Shown here one piece after another: positions 1 through 6,273 of a stretch of 6,535 nt of DNA (positions are counted from its first letter, which is position 1; every line of letters begins with the position of its first letter). Both the position numbers and the translations under genes were made by a program. Below the pieces are notes generated by a model, which was given only the letters and a program-made list of their open reading frames with translations, had not been told where the DNA came from and did not search any database. Source of the DNA: Lachnospiraceae bacterium (GTDB lineage Bacteria; Bacillota_A; Clostridia; Lachnospirales; Lachnospiraceae); contig JAGCZE010000066.1 in the NCBI GenBank assembly GCA_017960415.1, positions 1 through 6,535 of the forward strand, in the 5' to 3' direction.

Positions 1-1215
1 GGAAAAATACAGATAACCGTCTTCATCAAGATATCCGAGATCACCTGTCCGGAAATAGTCTCCGAACATTGCGGCCTTCATCATTTCTTCCTGTCTGTAA
101 TAACCCTTGCACTGTAGTTTTGATTTGACCGCTATCTCTCCTATTTCACCCGGGGCACATTCAGTATCAAAATCCGATTCACTCTCATCGCGAAGGATCT
201 TGATCTGTGCCTCATCAAAAGGTTTTCCGACTGAATTCTGTTTATCTTTTGCATCCTGGAAACATATATCCGTAACAGTTGAGACCTCAGATGCTCCATA
301 CATTTCATGGAATTCGCATTTCAACAGGTCGATAAGCTCATATTTTACCCGGCTCTCAAGAAGCGCGGATGAAGATACTATACTCCTGAAACTCCTTATG
401 GCGGGTGCATCCGGCTGTTTGAGCAATTCCAGGATCTGCGCCAGCTGAGCTGAAACGGCAATAGTAAAAGTAGGATGTTGTTCTTCAGCACATCTGAGCC
501 AGATGGCAGGAGTAAACCTGGGCAGGAGAACAGCTGTCGCCCCGATGATCAAAGGAAGAATTACGAGTCTTTCCGCCAGGGAATGGTATAACGGGGTAGC
601 AGCCAGTATACGGTCTTCCTTAGTAATCCCGTAGACCCTGACATGCGCCATGCTCCGGTCATATTTATTCTTCTGGCTGATATCGATCGGCTTGGGCGTT
701 CCCGTCGAACCGGAAGTCATGGTAAGGATCAGGCTTTCGGATCCGTCTATTTCATAACTGATGACCGGACGCTCGGAAGACATCTCATTTATCTTTTCAA
801 AGGGTACAGTGCCGGGATATTCCTGATCAAGACAGATCTTTGCCCCCGGAATCTCCAGTCCGCCGTTCTTTTCACAATCGGCAAAAAAGTTCTTCCGTGC
901 AATAACATGATCGATATCTCCCGCCTTCATAGCTGTCCTGACAGCCTCAAGCGGAAGCGACGGATTAAGAGGAACAACACAGACACCCATATCGGCTGCG
1001 CAGAAAAAGAGGGCAACAGATTCGATACTGTTGTTCATCGGAATAGCAATATGATCTCCGTATCTGATCCCGAGACTTATAAGGAGATTGGAGTAACGGC
1101 TGACCAGGCCGGCCATTTCACTGTAACTTACGGACTTTCCGTCACACCAGACCGCTTCCCTGTCGGGATTCAGTGCCGCATTTTGATAAAACAGATCTGC
1201 TAATATACTATTCAT
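1..1215 (-). CDS. AMP-forming acyl-CoA synthetase / acyl-ACP ligase, partial (C-terminus off window)
   Basis: The reading frame is open from ATG at 1215 to the window edge, giving 405 residues without a stop. It belongs to the ANL adenylate-forming superfamily. Visible motifs are the phosphate loop TSGSTGTPK (residues 167-175), TPLYHS (207-212), YGASE (306-310) and YFRTGDLG (387-394), the last being the ATP-ribose-binding Asp region. These enzymes activate a carboxylic acid as acyl-AMP and pass it to CoA or to a carrier-protein thiol. The C-terminal subdomain with the catalytic lysine, roughly the last 100 residues in the family, lies beyond base 1. The start is supported by GGAGG at 1226-1230, ten bases upstream. 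It sits 32 bases after the second reductase and is probably the last gene of the operon in view. Next to two carrier proteins, loading of ACP is attractive, but substrate and acceptor cannot be read from the sequence. Confidence 0.9.
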   Translation of the reverse strand, partial: MNSILADLFYQNAALNPDREAVWCDGKSVSYSEMAGLVSRYSNLLISLGIRYGDHIAIPMNNSIESVALFFCAADMGVCVVPLNPSLPLEAVRTAMKAGDIDHVIARKNFFADCEKNGGLEIPGAKICLDQEYPGTVPFEKINEMSSERPVISYEIDGSESLILTMTSGSTGTPKPIDISQKNKYDRSMAHVRVYGITKEDRILAATPLYHSLAERLVILPLIIGATAVLLPRFTPAIWLRCAEEQHPTFTIAVSAQLAQILELLKQPDAPAIRSFRSIVSSSALLESRVKYELIDLLKCEFHEMYGASEVSTVTDICFQDAKDKQNSVGKPFDEAQIKILRDESESDFDTECAPGEIGEIAVKSKLQCKGYYRQEEMMKAAMFGDYFRTGDLGYLDEDGYLYFS

Positions 1216-1247
1216 CTCAATTATTCCTCCTATATGATCATCAGATC

Positions 1248-1994
1248 TCAGGATGTATATCCGCCGTCACATATGATCGTTGTTCCCGTGATAAGTCTGG
1301 ATGCTTTGCTTACAAGGAAAACGAGCAGATTAGCTGCATCTGACGGTTCTCCGTATCCGAGGAACTGGTTCTGCAGAGCAGAATCCTGTCCACCGTCTTC
1401 CAGAAATTTCCGGTATGCTTCTGTCCTGATCACGCCAAATGCCACCGTATTGACCCGGATATCCTTTGCTGCCAGTTCCTTCGCGGCAGGATGTACATAA
1501 GCATTCATCGCAGCTTTGGTTGCCGCATATGCTCCCTGTGACTTATCTCCTTTTATGGAGGCGACAGAACTGACCCCGACATAACTCGCGCCGGAATTGC
1601 TGTTTTTCTTCTTTGATAATAGCCGGATAAACTCTGCAAAAGAGTAGAAATTTGTCCTCATCAGGGAATCTATTGTATCGGTCCTGGTGAGAGAGATGGG
1701 AAGATTAGCACCGATCCCTGCACAATGAATGAACCCGTCCGCAGGGCCGGAATCCGTTACTATAGTACTGACCAGACCACTTATCTCATCAGTCTGCGAC
1801 AGGTCACAGCAATAATAGTGATGTCCGTCCCCTTCCATCAGGGACAGCGTTTCCCTGAGAGCTTCCTCTCTTCTGGCAACAAGAGATACTCTCGCTCCGT
1901 ACCTGCTCAGAAGAACAGCGGTTTCCCGTCCGATCCCGGACGAAGCTCCGGTAACTACAATATGCTTATTGACCAGTCCGTATATCTCAATCAT
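1248..1994 (-). CDS. SDR-family NAD(P)-dependent oxidoreductase, ketoreductase-like (copy 1)
   Basis: This is a classical short-chain dehydrogenase/reductase of 248 residues, similar in length to FabG. Its cofactor loop is TGASSGIG (15-22). The catalytic tetrad is complete: Asn115, Ser143, Tyr156 and Lys160 (YAATK). The usual NNAG is HCAG here (90-93). The paired arginines after the second strand (Arg41-Arg42) fit a preference for NADPH. The likely role is reduction of a 3-oxoacyl-ACP to 3-hydroxyacyl-ACP, inferred from the neighbouring ketosynthases and carrier proteins. I chose ATG at 1994, which overlaps the end of the upstream ketosynthase gene by eight bases (ATGATTGA), suggesting translational coupling. 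In-frame starts further upstream, ATG at 2006 and TTG at 2012, would add residues that the paralogue at 3374-4138 lacks. A sugar-modifying reductase is the main alternative. Confidence 0.9.
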   Translation of the reverse strand: MIEIYGLVNKHIVVTGASSGIGRETAVLLSRYGARVSLVARREEALRETLSLMEGDGHHYYCCDLSQTDEISGLVSTIVTDSGPADGFIHCAGIGANLPISLTRTDTIDSLMRTNFYSFAEFIRLLSKKKNSNSGASYVGVSSVASIKGDKSQGAYAATKAAMNAYVHPAAKELAAKDIRVNTVAFGVIRTEAYRKFLEDGGQDSALQNQFLGYGEPSDAANLLVFLVSKASRLITGTTIICDGGYTS

Positions 1995-3069
1995 CCAGAA
2001 GCCCATCCTCAAAATAATAATCTGAAAAAATAACCGGCAAAATATCCTCCGTATCTACGGCAGCATATGCTGCTCCCCACGACAGCCCTATGCCGAATCC
2101 GAGCATAAGTACATTTTTCTTTCCGTCTTTGTCCTCCCCGTATCGGTCACACATCGTTATAGGAATGGAAACCGCACTGGTATTACCATATTTATCAATA
2201 GTCATCGGAGCCTTCTGCGCCGGAAACTTTAATTTCTTGAGGAGGTTTTTGATGATAAAAAGATTCGGCTGATGCATAAAGAGCATATCAACATCATCCG
2301 GTGTGATCGACCGGTCGGCCATGAACTCACGTACAAGATCCGGAACATCCGTAACCGAAAAAACAAATACGTTCGTACCGTTCATATGGGAATGATAATC
2401 AGATCTTTTATGTCCATCCTCTTCCATCTTCAGTTCATGTGATCCGTTCGGGTGCCGGACTCCGCCTGCAGGAACATAGATCTCGTTATATCTTGTACCG
2501 TCACTTTTAAGTCCGAATGTCATGATATCCGATTCGTCCGCCGTTTTTTCCAGCAATACTGCCGCCCCTGAATCTCCGAACAGCAGACGCGACGTATCAT
2601 CCGGTGACACTACTCTCGAACTGGAATCACCGAAAAGAATAAGTGCTTTACGGGTATCGGAAGTAAGGAGCATGGAAGCTCCGGTCTGAAGCCCGTATAT
2701 AAATCCCGAACAACCCAGATTAATATCATAAACTATACTGTCTTCCGGTATTCCCAGCTGTTTCTGCAGAACAAAGGCGGTAGCCGGCGCGATATAATCG
2801 TGATGTGCACAGACAAACAGCAATATCCCTATCTCGGACGGATCGATATTCTTAGTCTTAAGAAGATTATCGGCAGCAACATAAGCCAGATCTGACGCAG
2901 TCTGCTTTTCCACGGAATGATAAGTCGACTGAACACCCGTCGATTCTATTGTCTTTCTTAAGGTGTCCTCATCAAATACGGATGCATATTCCGTATTATC
3001 TACTTTTTTCCCGGGAAGAGCACCGGATATCCCTGCGATACGTATTCCTTTGATCGTTGACTTCAGCAT
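1987..3069 (-). CDS. 3-oxoacyl-ACP synthase III family protein (KAS III copy 1)
   Basis: This 360-residue protein is a FabH-like thiolase-fold condensing enzyme. The Cys-His-Asn triad is intact: Cys120 in DINLGCSG, His266 in MHQPN (HQAN in FabH) and Asn296 in GNTSA. The C-terminal GFGIGLSWG loop also matches the family. KAS III enzymes condense an acyl starter with malonyl-ACP, releasing CO2 and giving 3-oxoacyl-ACP in the cytosol. The protein is longer than E. coli FabH (317 residues), partly through a 22-residue acidic tail (339-360). Positions equivalent to E. coli FabH Trp32 and Arg36, which help bind CoA, are Lys39 and Ser43, and the Arg151 region is one residue shorter without an aligned Arg, so a starter other than acetyl-CoA is likely. 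It begins 15 bases after the ACP stop and its 3' end overlaps the following reductase. It is probably not the housekeeping FabH. Confidence 0.92.
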   Translation of the reverse strand: MLKSTIKGIRIAGISGALPGKKVDNTEYASVFDEDTLRKTIESTGVQSTYHSVEKQTASDLAYVAADNLLKTKNIDPSEIGILLFVCAHHDYIAPATAFVLQKQLGIPEDSIVYDINLGCSGFIYGLQTGASMLLTSDTRKALILFGDSSSRVVSPDDTSRLLFGDSGAAVLLEKTADESDIMTFGLKSDGTRYNEIYVPAGGVRHPNGSHELKMEEDGHKRSDYHSHMNGTNVFVFSVTDVPDLVREFMADRSITPDDVDMLFMHQPNLFIIKNLLKKLKFPAQKAPMTIDKYGNTSAVSIPITMCDRYGEDKDGKKNVLMLGFGIGLSWGAAYAAVDTEDILPVIFSDYYFEDGLLDD

Positions 3070-3084
3070 TACAATCCCGGCCCT

Positions 3085-3330
3085 TTATTTTTCTGTTTTA
3101 ACCCTGATCATCTTCTCAAGGCCGCCGACGGTCCGGAATTCAGCTGATAAAAGTTCTTCCTTGGAAAATTCAATGTCAAACTCATCCTCAAGTATCGCTA
3201 CAAACTGAACCATACCCATCGAATCGACATACCCGTTCTCTACAAAGTCAAAAGAATCATAATCGACATCCTCGGGGAGCTTATAATCTCTTTCCACAAA
3301 ATCCAGGATAACACTTCTTATATCTTCCAT
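3085..3330 (-). CDS. Acyl carrier protein (copy 1)
   Basis: This 81-residue protein has the layout of an acyl carrier protein: an acidic four-helix domain with Ser37 in GYVDSMGMVQ at the start of helix II. Ser37 is the expected 4'-phosphopantetheine attachment site; the common DSL motif is DSM here. The following segment, with ILEDEFDIEF (46-55), is the usual acidic recognition helix. I chose ATG at 3330 because GGAGG lies five bases upstream (3336-3340). An earlier in-frame ATG at 3351 has no such signal. The protein would carry the growing or finished acyl chain between the ketosynthase 15 bases downstream, the reductases and the acyl-activating enzyme. The gene opens the second half of the operon, 43 bases after the upstream reductase. 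It is very different from the second carrier protein at 4822-5040, so the two may serve different partners. Confidence 0.92.
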   Translation of the reverse strand: MEDIRSVILDFVERDYKLPEDVDYDSFDFVENGYVDSMGMVQFVAILEDEFDIEFSKEELLSAEFRTVGGLEKMIRVKTEK

Positions 3331-3335
3331 CTTAA

Positions 3336-3340
3336 CCTCC
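3336..3340 (-). promoter_or_regulatory. Ribosome binding site of ACP copy 1
   Basis: GGAGG stands five bases before ATG 3330. It decides the start of this carrier protein: the longer reading from ATG 3351 would place this site inside the coding region. Confidence 0.8.
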
Positions 3341-3356
3341 GGTCGTTTCATACACT

Positions 3357-3365
3357 ATGATAGCA
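3357..3365 (-). promoter_or_regulatory. Candidate internal extended -10 promoter before ACP copy 1
   Basis: TGCTATCAT matches the extended -10 form TGnTATAAT at all but one position. It lies in the 43-base gap between the upstream reductase and the carrier protein, about 27 bases before the chosen ATG. No convincing -35 box is visible, as can occur with extended -10 promoters. It could start separate transcription of the second cassette (ACP, KAS III, SDR, ligase). Such a short motif can also arise by chance. Confidence 0.35.
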
Positions 3366-3373
3366 CAAACAGC

Positions 3374-4138
3374 CTATGAAGATGAGGCCGTCAGAGCGCC
3401 GCCATCGATCGGCAGAGAGATACCCGTCAGATACCGGGCCTCCTTTGAAAGCAGAAATGCAATAGCATTGGCAACATCTTCCGGTTCACCGATACCTGCA
3501 TACTGGTTCCTCATAAGTGCTTCATTGGCACTTCCGTCGCTGCCGGTCTTCTCAACAAATTCGTCATATAAACGGGTCCGTATCATCCCGGGCTGAACAG
3601 TATTCAGTGCTATTCCCTTATCCCACAACTCCTTGGCAAGACAACGGACAGTAGCATCCATTGCCGCCTTTGATGCTGCATATGAGGTGTGTGCCTTCTC
3701 GCCTATCAGGGAAGAAACGGATGAGACCGATACTATCCTCATCCCGGGATTGTAATTGTTTTTCCGGCTGACCTGTCTTACAAATTCCACAAAACTGAAA
3801 TAATTAACATTAAATGTCTTCAGCAGCCTGGTACGGTCAAGAAATTTCAGAGGTACATCATCGACGATTCCTGCGGTGTATACCATTCCGTCCAGTTTCC
3901 CGTGTTCGGAGACGATCTTCCTGACTATATCTTCTATTAGCGAGGTATCGGAAGCATCGGCGATATAATATGATGCTTTATCCCGGCCGATAGATCCGCA
4001 TATCCGGATCAATTCCTGTTCTCTTCGCGCGATGAGGATCACATCTGCTCCCTGATCAGCAAGCTTTTGGGCGGCTGCGGCTCCTATTCCGGATGACGCA
4101 CCGACCAACAGTATCTTTTTACCGCTGAAATCCAACAT
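3374..4138 (-). CDS. SDR-family NAD(P)-dependent oxidoreductase, ketoreductase-like (copy 2)
   Basis: This 254-residue protein is a second classical SDR and a paralogue of the one at 1248-1994. The cofactor loop is GASSGIG (13-19), with Val instead of the usual Thr just before it, and YTAG (87-90) replaces NNAG. The catalytic residues are Asn112, Ser140, Tyr153 and Lys157 (YAASK), and Arg38-Arg39 fit NADPH use. Near the C-terminus, GEPEDVANAIAFLLSKEA and the IDGG motif (244-247) are typical of FabG-like enzymes. Reduction of 3-oxoacyl-ACP is the likely role, from context. It follows the MBL hydrolase by 18 bases. TAAGGAG, which includes the MBL stop codon, is the probable Shine-Dalgarno, although its 14-base distance from ATG 4138 is long and could lower translation. 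Having two such reductases in one operon suggests two reduction steps or two different substrates. Confidence 0.9.
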   Translation of the reverse strand: MLDFSGKKILLVGASSGIGAAAAQKLADQGADVILIARREQELIRICGSIGRDKASYYIADASDTSLIEDIVRKIVSEHGKLDGMVYTAGIVDDVPLKFLDRTRLLKTFNVNYFSFVEFVRQVSRKNNYNPGMRIVSVSSVSSLIGEKAHTSYAASKAAMDATVRCLAKELWDKGIALNTVQPGMIRTRLYDEFVEKTGSDGSANEALMRNQYAGIGEPEDVANAIAFLLSKEARYLTGISLPIDGGALTASSS

Positions 4139-4156
4139 ATTATCCGTTTGCTCTCC

Positions 4157-4822
4157 TTATTGCTCTTTCCTTGATAAAGTCTCTAACCTTTCACCTAATA
4201 TGAAGTTTTCTCCGTGTCCCGGATACACTGTCAGACCGGATGGAAGACTTCTTATCCACGGCATCGTTACTGTTTGGAACTGTTCTTCGCTACCCCCTGA
4301 AAATTTGGTTTCCGTATCATCATCCTTCAAAAGTGTGTCACCTGAAAACATTATTGTATTATCCAGTATGATGCATACACTGCCTTGAGAATGCCCGGGG
4401 GTCTCCCGTATATACAGGTTGTGACCCATCCATTCTGCCGTAAGTTCTCCGTCAAACACATCATCGGCAAATGTTGTAAACGGAGGCATGCTCCTCAGTC
4501 TGTCAGAACTGATCTTTGTCTGAACTCCGACAAATGCGTCAAAATAACGTGAAGAATTCCGGCGGCTGTCGCGCATATTTTCATCGCACTTTCTGCATGC
4601 GATCACTCTGCAATGAAATTCATCCCTTATCGACGTGCATCCGTAGATATGATCACAATGTTCGTGCGTCACTATACCAAGATCAACGGTTACTGCCTCT
4701 TCAAGCAGTGCTTCTCTTACCGGATCTGTATCTCCGGGATCTATCACTATTGCATGATCGTTTTCGATGACAATATAGCAATGCGACTCAAGATAATCGG
4801 TTGTTAATGTGCGGATCCGCAT
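4157..4822 (-). CDS. MBL-fold metallo-hydrolase, glyoxalase II-like; possible acyl-ACP thioesterase
   Basis: This 221-residue protein has a complete metallo-beta-lactamase-fold metal site. The HxHxDH motif is THEHCDH (His53, His55, Asp57, His58), followed by His144 in TPGHSQGS, Asp162 in SGDTLL and His203 in YPGHGE. This is the two-metal arrangement of the hydroxyacylglutathione hydrolase branch, whose members often cleave thioesters. The start at ATG 4822 shares one base with the ACP stop codon (TGATG), so translation is probably coupled to that carrier protein; the TTG at 4825 is a less likely start. Within a ketosynthase-ACP-reductase operon, the best-fitting job is hydrolysis of an acyl-ACP or acyl-CoA, either releasing product or editing mis-loaded carrier. 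The function is inferred from context. The family also includes glutathione-linked and unrelated hydrolases. There is no signal peptide, so it should be cytosolic. Confidence 0.88.
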   Translation of the reverse strand: MRIRTLTTDYLESHCYIVIENDHAIVIDPGDTDPVREALLEEAVTVDLGIVTHEHCDHIYGCTSIRDEFHCRVIACRKCDENMRDSRRNSSRYFDAFVGVQTKISSDRLRSMPPFTTFADDVFDGELTAEWMGHNLYIRETPGHSQGSVCIILDNTIMFSGDTLLKDDDTETKFSGGSEEQFQTVTMPWIRSLPSGLTVYPGHGENFILGERLETLSRKEQ

Positions 4823-5040
4823 CAATCCATATAATCCAGAATATCCTGAACAGTAATAAACTTCTTAATATCGTTACTCTTGAGTGTCTTTCCGCACTCT
4901 TCATCCATCAGCACGATCAATGTAAGTTTTGCCATTGAATCCCAACAATCAAGATCATCAAGCTCTATATCGGGAGTTAATGTTCCCTCGTCCAGCTCAA
5001 ATGCATCTTCTAACAATGCTATCTTTTCCTGATCACTCAT
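4822..5040 (-). CDS. Acyl carrier protein (copy 2)
   Basis: This small acidic protein has 72 residues. Ser35 in DCWDSMAKL is the probable phosphopantetheine site, and the helix that follows carries VLMDEECGKTL (43-53), a pattern of stand-alone carrier proteins. I chose ATG at 5040 because AGGAG (5048-5052) lies seven bases upstream. The in-frame ATG at 5055 would put that site inside the gene. It is separated from the preceding KAS III gene by 71 bases, the widest gap inside the operon, and its stop overlaps the start of the MBL hydrolase (TGATG). It probably serves the KAS III upstream and may be the substrate of the hydrolase. It differs strongly from the other carrier protein in length and around the serine, so the two are not recent duplicates. 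Confidence 0.88.
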   Translation of the reverse strand: MSDQEKIALLEDAFELDEGTLTPDIELDDLDCWDSMAKLTLIVLMDEECGKTLKSNDIKKFITVQDILDYMD

Positions 5041-5047
5041 CCGAATT

Positions 5048-5052
5048 CTCCT
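5048..5052 (-). promoter_or_regulatory. Ribosome binding site of ACP copy 2
   Basis: AGGAG stands seven bases before ATG 5040. It selects this start over the ATG at 5055, which directly abuts the motif. Confidence 0.75.
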
Positions 5053-5095
5053 CATCTGCTTTTATAGTGCTTTCACCTCTAGAATGCCTGGGTTC

Positions 5096-5104
5096 ATTAT
5101 ATCA
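5096..5104 (-). promoter_or_regulatory. Candidate internal extended -10 promoter between KAS III copy 2 and ACP copy 2
   Basis: TGATATAAT is an exact match to the extended -10 consensus TGnTATAAT. It lies just after the ketosynthase stop codon and about 55 bases before the carrier-protein start. A -35 box at normal spacing is not evident. It could give extra transcription of ACP and the genes below it, which would suit a carrier protein needed in excess over its enzymes. The evidence is sequence motif and position only. Confidence 0.4.
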
Positions 5105-5111
5105 CATCAGG

Positions 5112-6185
5112 TTAATCCGGCCCGCCTTCGGTATAATACTCATCCGTAACGGCTATCGGGAGGACATCATCACTTTCAATCGATGCATCAACAACGCCCC
5201 ATGACAGCCCGATCCCATACCCGCTGAACAGGAGATGCTTTTTCTCACCGCTTGTTTTCCCGTAAGCATCACAGACAGTAATGGGAATGGATGTCCCGCT
5301 CGTATTTCCGTAACGGTCGATCGATACCGGGATCTTTTCCATCGGAATCTTAGTCTTTCTGCTTATCTGCTGCATTATATAAAGGTTTGCCTGATGCAGT
5401 ATGAGGGCATCGTACCCGTCGGCCCCTCCCTCTCGAAGCGTGAAATTCTTTATCAGTTTCGGAACCTGGGAAATAGTAAACGAAAATACGTCCGTACCAT
5501 TCATGCGTCCGTCATAATCAGAACAGATCGTTCCGTCAGGCTGTTTGATCCTCTCGGGATTGCCGTTTCTGTTGCGATAGGCTCCGGAGGGCATGATGAT
5601 CGTCTTAAAACCTTCCCCGTCGGTAAGCAGTTCGCCCTTTATGATCTCAGCCGGGTCCTTTTGCAGAAGGGTGGCTGATCCGGCTTCTCCAAACAGCATT
5701 ACTGCAGCCCGGTCCTCGGGTGACACCGTTCTGATGCTTGTATCTCCGAACAGAAGCAATGCTCTGTCTATATTTGATGTCTGCATTAATGATCCGACAA
5801 TATTCACCCCGTAAACCCAGCCGGAACATCCCAGATTTACATCAAAGGCCATACAGTTTTCAGACAGCCCGAGCCGCTTATGAAGAACACATGCTGTTGC
5901 CGGAAGTCTGTAGTCAGGAGTCTGCGATATGAATACCAGGGCACCGATCCCGGCGGGATCGATATCCTTACTCCGGATCAGATTTCTCGCAGCTACAAAA
6001 CAGAGGTCAGAAGCGGTCTGCTCCTCGGGAGCTCTGTAAGATGATCTGACACCGGTCATTTTTATGACATTATCAACGTTTTCTTTTCCGAATTTGTCAT
6101 AATAATCCGTCATCTCGATTTTGTTCTTGGGAACCGCACACGATACACCCTTTATCGCTATTCCATTTAAAACAAATTCAGCCAT
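5112..6185 (-). CDS. 3-oxoacyl-ACP synthase III family protein (KAS III copy 2)
   Basis: This 357-residue FabH-like condensing enzyme has an intact triad: Cys120 in DVNLGCSG, His264 in LHQAN and Asn294 in GNTSG. It is expected to make 3-oxoacyl-ACP from an acyl starter and malonyl-ACP. It aligns without gaps to the other ketosynthase over residues 1-130, where I count 59 identities, so they are old paralogues. The FabH CoA-contact positions Trp32 and Arg36 are Asn39 and Met43, but Arg159 aligns with FabH Arg151, unlike in copy 1. The usual FGD is FGE (165-167). A 21-residue tail (337-357) is acidic with no basic residues. AGGAG at 6192-6196 sits six bases before the ATG, and a promoter candidate lies just upstream, so this is probably the first gene of the operon. 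The role in a specialised acyl pathway, rather than bulk fatty acid synthesis, is inferred. Confidence 0.92.
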   Translation of the reverse strand: MAEFVLNGIAIKGVSCAVPKNKIEMTDYYDKFGKENVDNVIKMTGVRSSYRAPEEQTASDLCFVAARNLIRSKDIDPAGIGALVFISQTPDYRLPATACVLHKRLGLSENCMAFDVNLGCSGWVYGVNIVGSLMQTSNIDRALLLFGDTSIRTVSPEDRAAVMLFGEAGSATLLQKDPAEIIKGELLTDGEGFKTIIMPSGAYRNRNGNPERIKQPDGTICSDYDGRMNGTDVFSFTISQVPKLIKNFTLREGGADGYDALILHQANLYIMQQISRKTKIPMEKIPVSIDRYGNTSGTSIPITVCDAYGKTSGEKKHLLFSGYGIGLSWGVVDASIESDDVLPIAVTDEYYTEGGPD

Positions 6186-6191
6186 TTTTCT

Positions 6192-6196
6192 CTCCT
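6192..6196 (-). promoter_or_regulatory. Ribosome binding site of KAS III copy 2
   Basis: AGGAG followed by a six-base A-rich spacer before ATG 6185. It is one of the best-placed sites in the window and supports strong translation of the first operon gene. Confidence 0.75.
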
Positions 6197-6212
6197 GTCC
6201 GTATATGTGCTC

Positions 6213-6242
6213 ATCCTAACATATATCCATCAGCCCTGGCAA
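6213..6242 (-). promoter_or_regulatory. Candidate main operon promoter
   Basis: A -35 box TTGCCA (6237-6242, one mismatch to TTGACA) is followed, after 18 bases, by TAGGAT (6213-6218, two mismatches to TATAAT). TG one base upstream of the -10 (6220-6221) makes it an extended -10. Transcription would start near 6206, leaving a leader of roughly 20 bases that contains the ribosome binding site. This is the best sigma-A-type promoter seen in the window. I see no operator or riboswitch beside it. Confidence 0.5.
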
Positions 6243-6246
6243 ATTA

Positions 6247-6264
6247 CCCGTTCTGTGAACAGGG
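6247..6264 (-). terminator. Weak hairpin after the acyltransferase gene, possible terminator
   Basis: Read on the minus strand, CCC-T-GTTC pairs with GAAC-GGG around an ACA loop: seven base pairs with one bulged T. It starts ten bases after the acyltransferase stop codon and is followed only by TAATTT, so the U-tract is poor. It may end or attenuate transcription from the acyltransferase gene before the operon promoter. It partly adjoins the -35 box. Confidence 0.35.
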
Positions 6265-6273
6265 CCCGGAGTA

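Noticed and set aside
107..448. Open frame of 113 codons on the plus strand
   Set aside because: It is antisense to the part of the ligase gene encoding the YGASE motif and the region after it; low-complexity Ser-rich translation without domain features.
643..1203. Open frame of 186 codons on the plus strand
   Set aside because: It lies wholly antisense to the acyl-activating gene, which shows clear family motifs. The translation has no recognisable domain and no convincing ribosome binding site was noted.
1994..2012. Upstream starts (ATG 2006, TTG 2012) for SDR copy 1
   Set aside because: They would lengthen the N-terminus beyond that of the paralogue, whereas ATG 1994 gives a normal distance to the cofactor loop and a typical stop/start overlap.
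5235..5678. Open frame of 147 codons on the plus strand
   Set aside because: It is antisense to the KAS III copy 2 gene, over conserved catalytic regions, and has no family resemblance.
5647..5829. Short minus-strand frame inside KAS III copy 2
   Set aside because: It is out of frame within the ketosynthase gene, which is intact across it, and encodes nothing recognisable.
1987..6185. Reading either KAS III as the housekeeping fabH gene
   Set aside because: Both are 40 or more residues longer than E. coli FabH, lack Trp32/Arg36 equivalents, and are not beside fabD, fabG, acpP or fabF-type genes of a standard fatty acid cluster.
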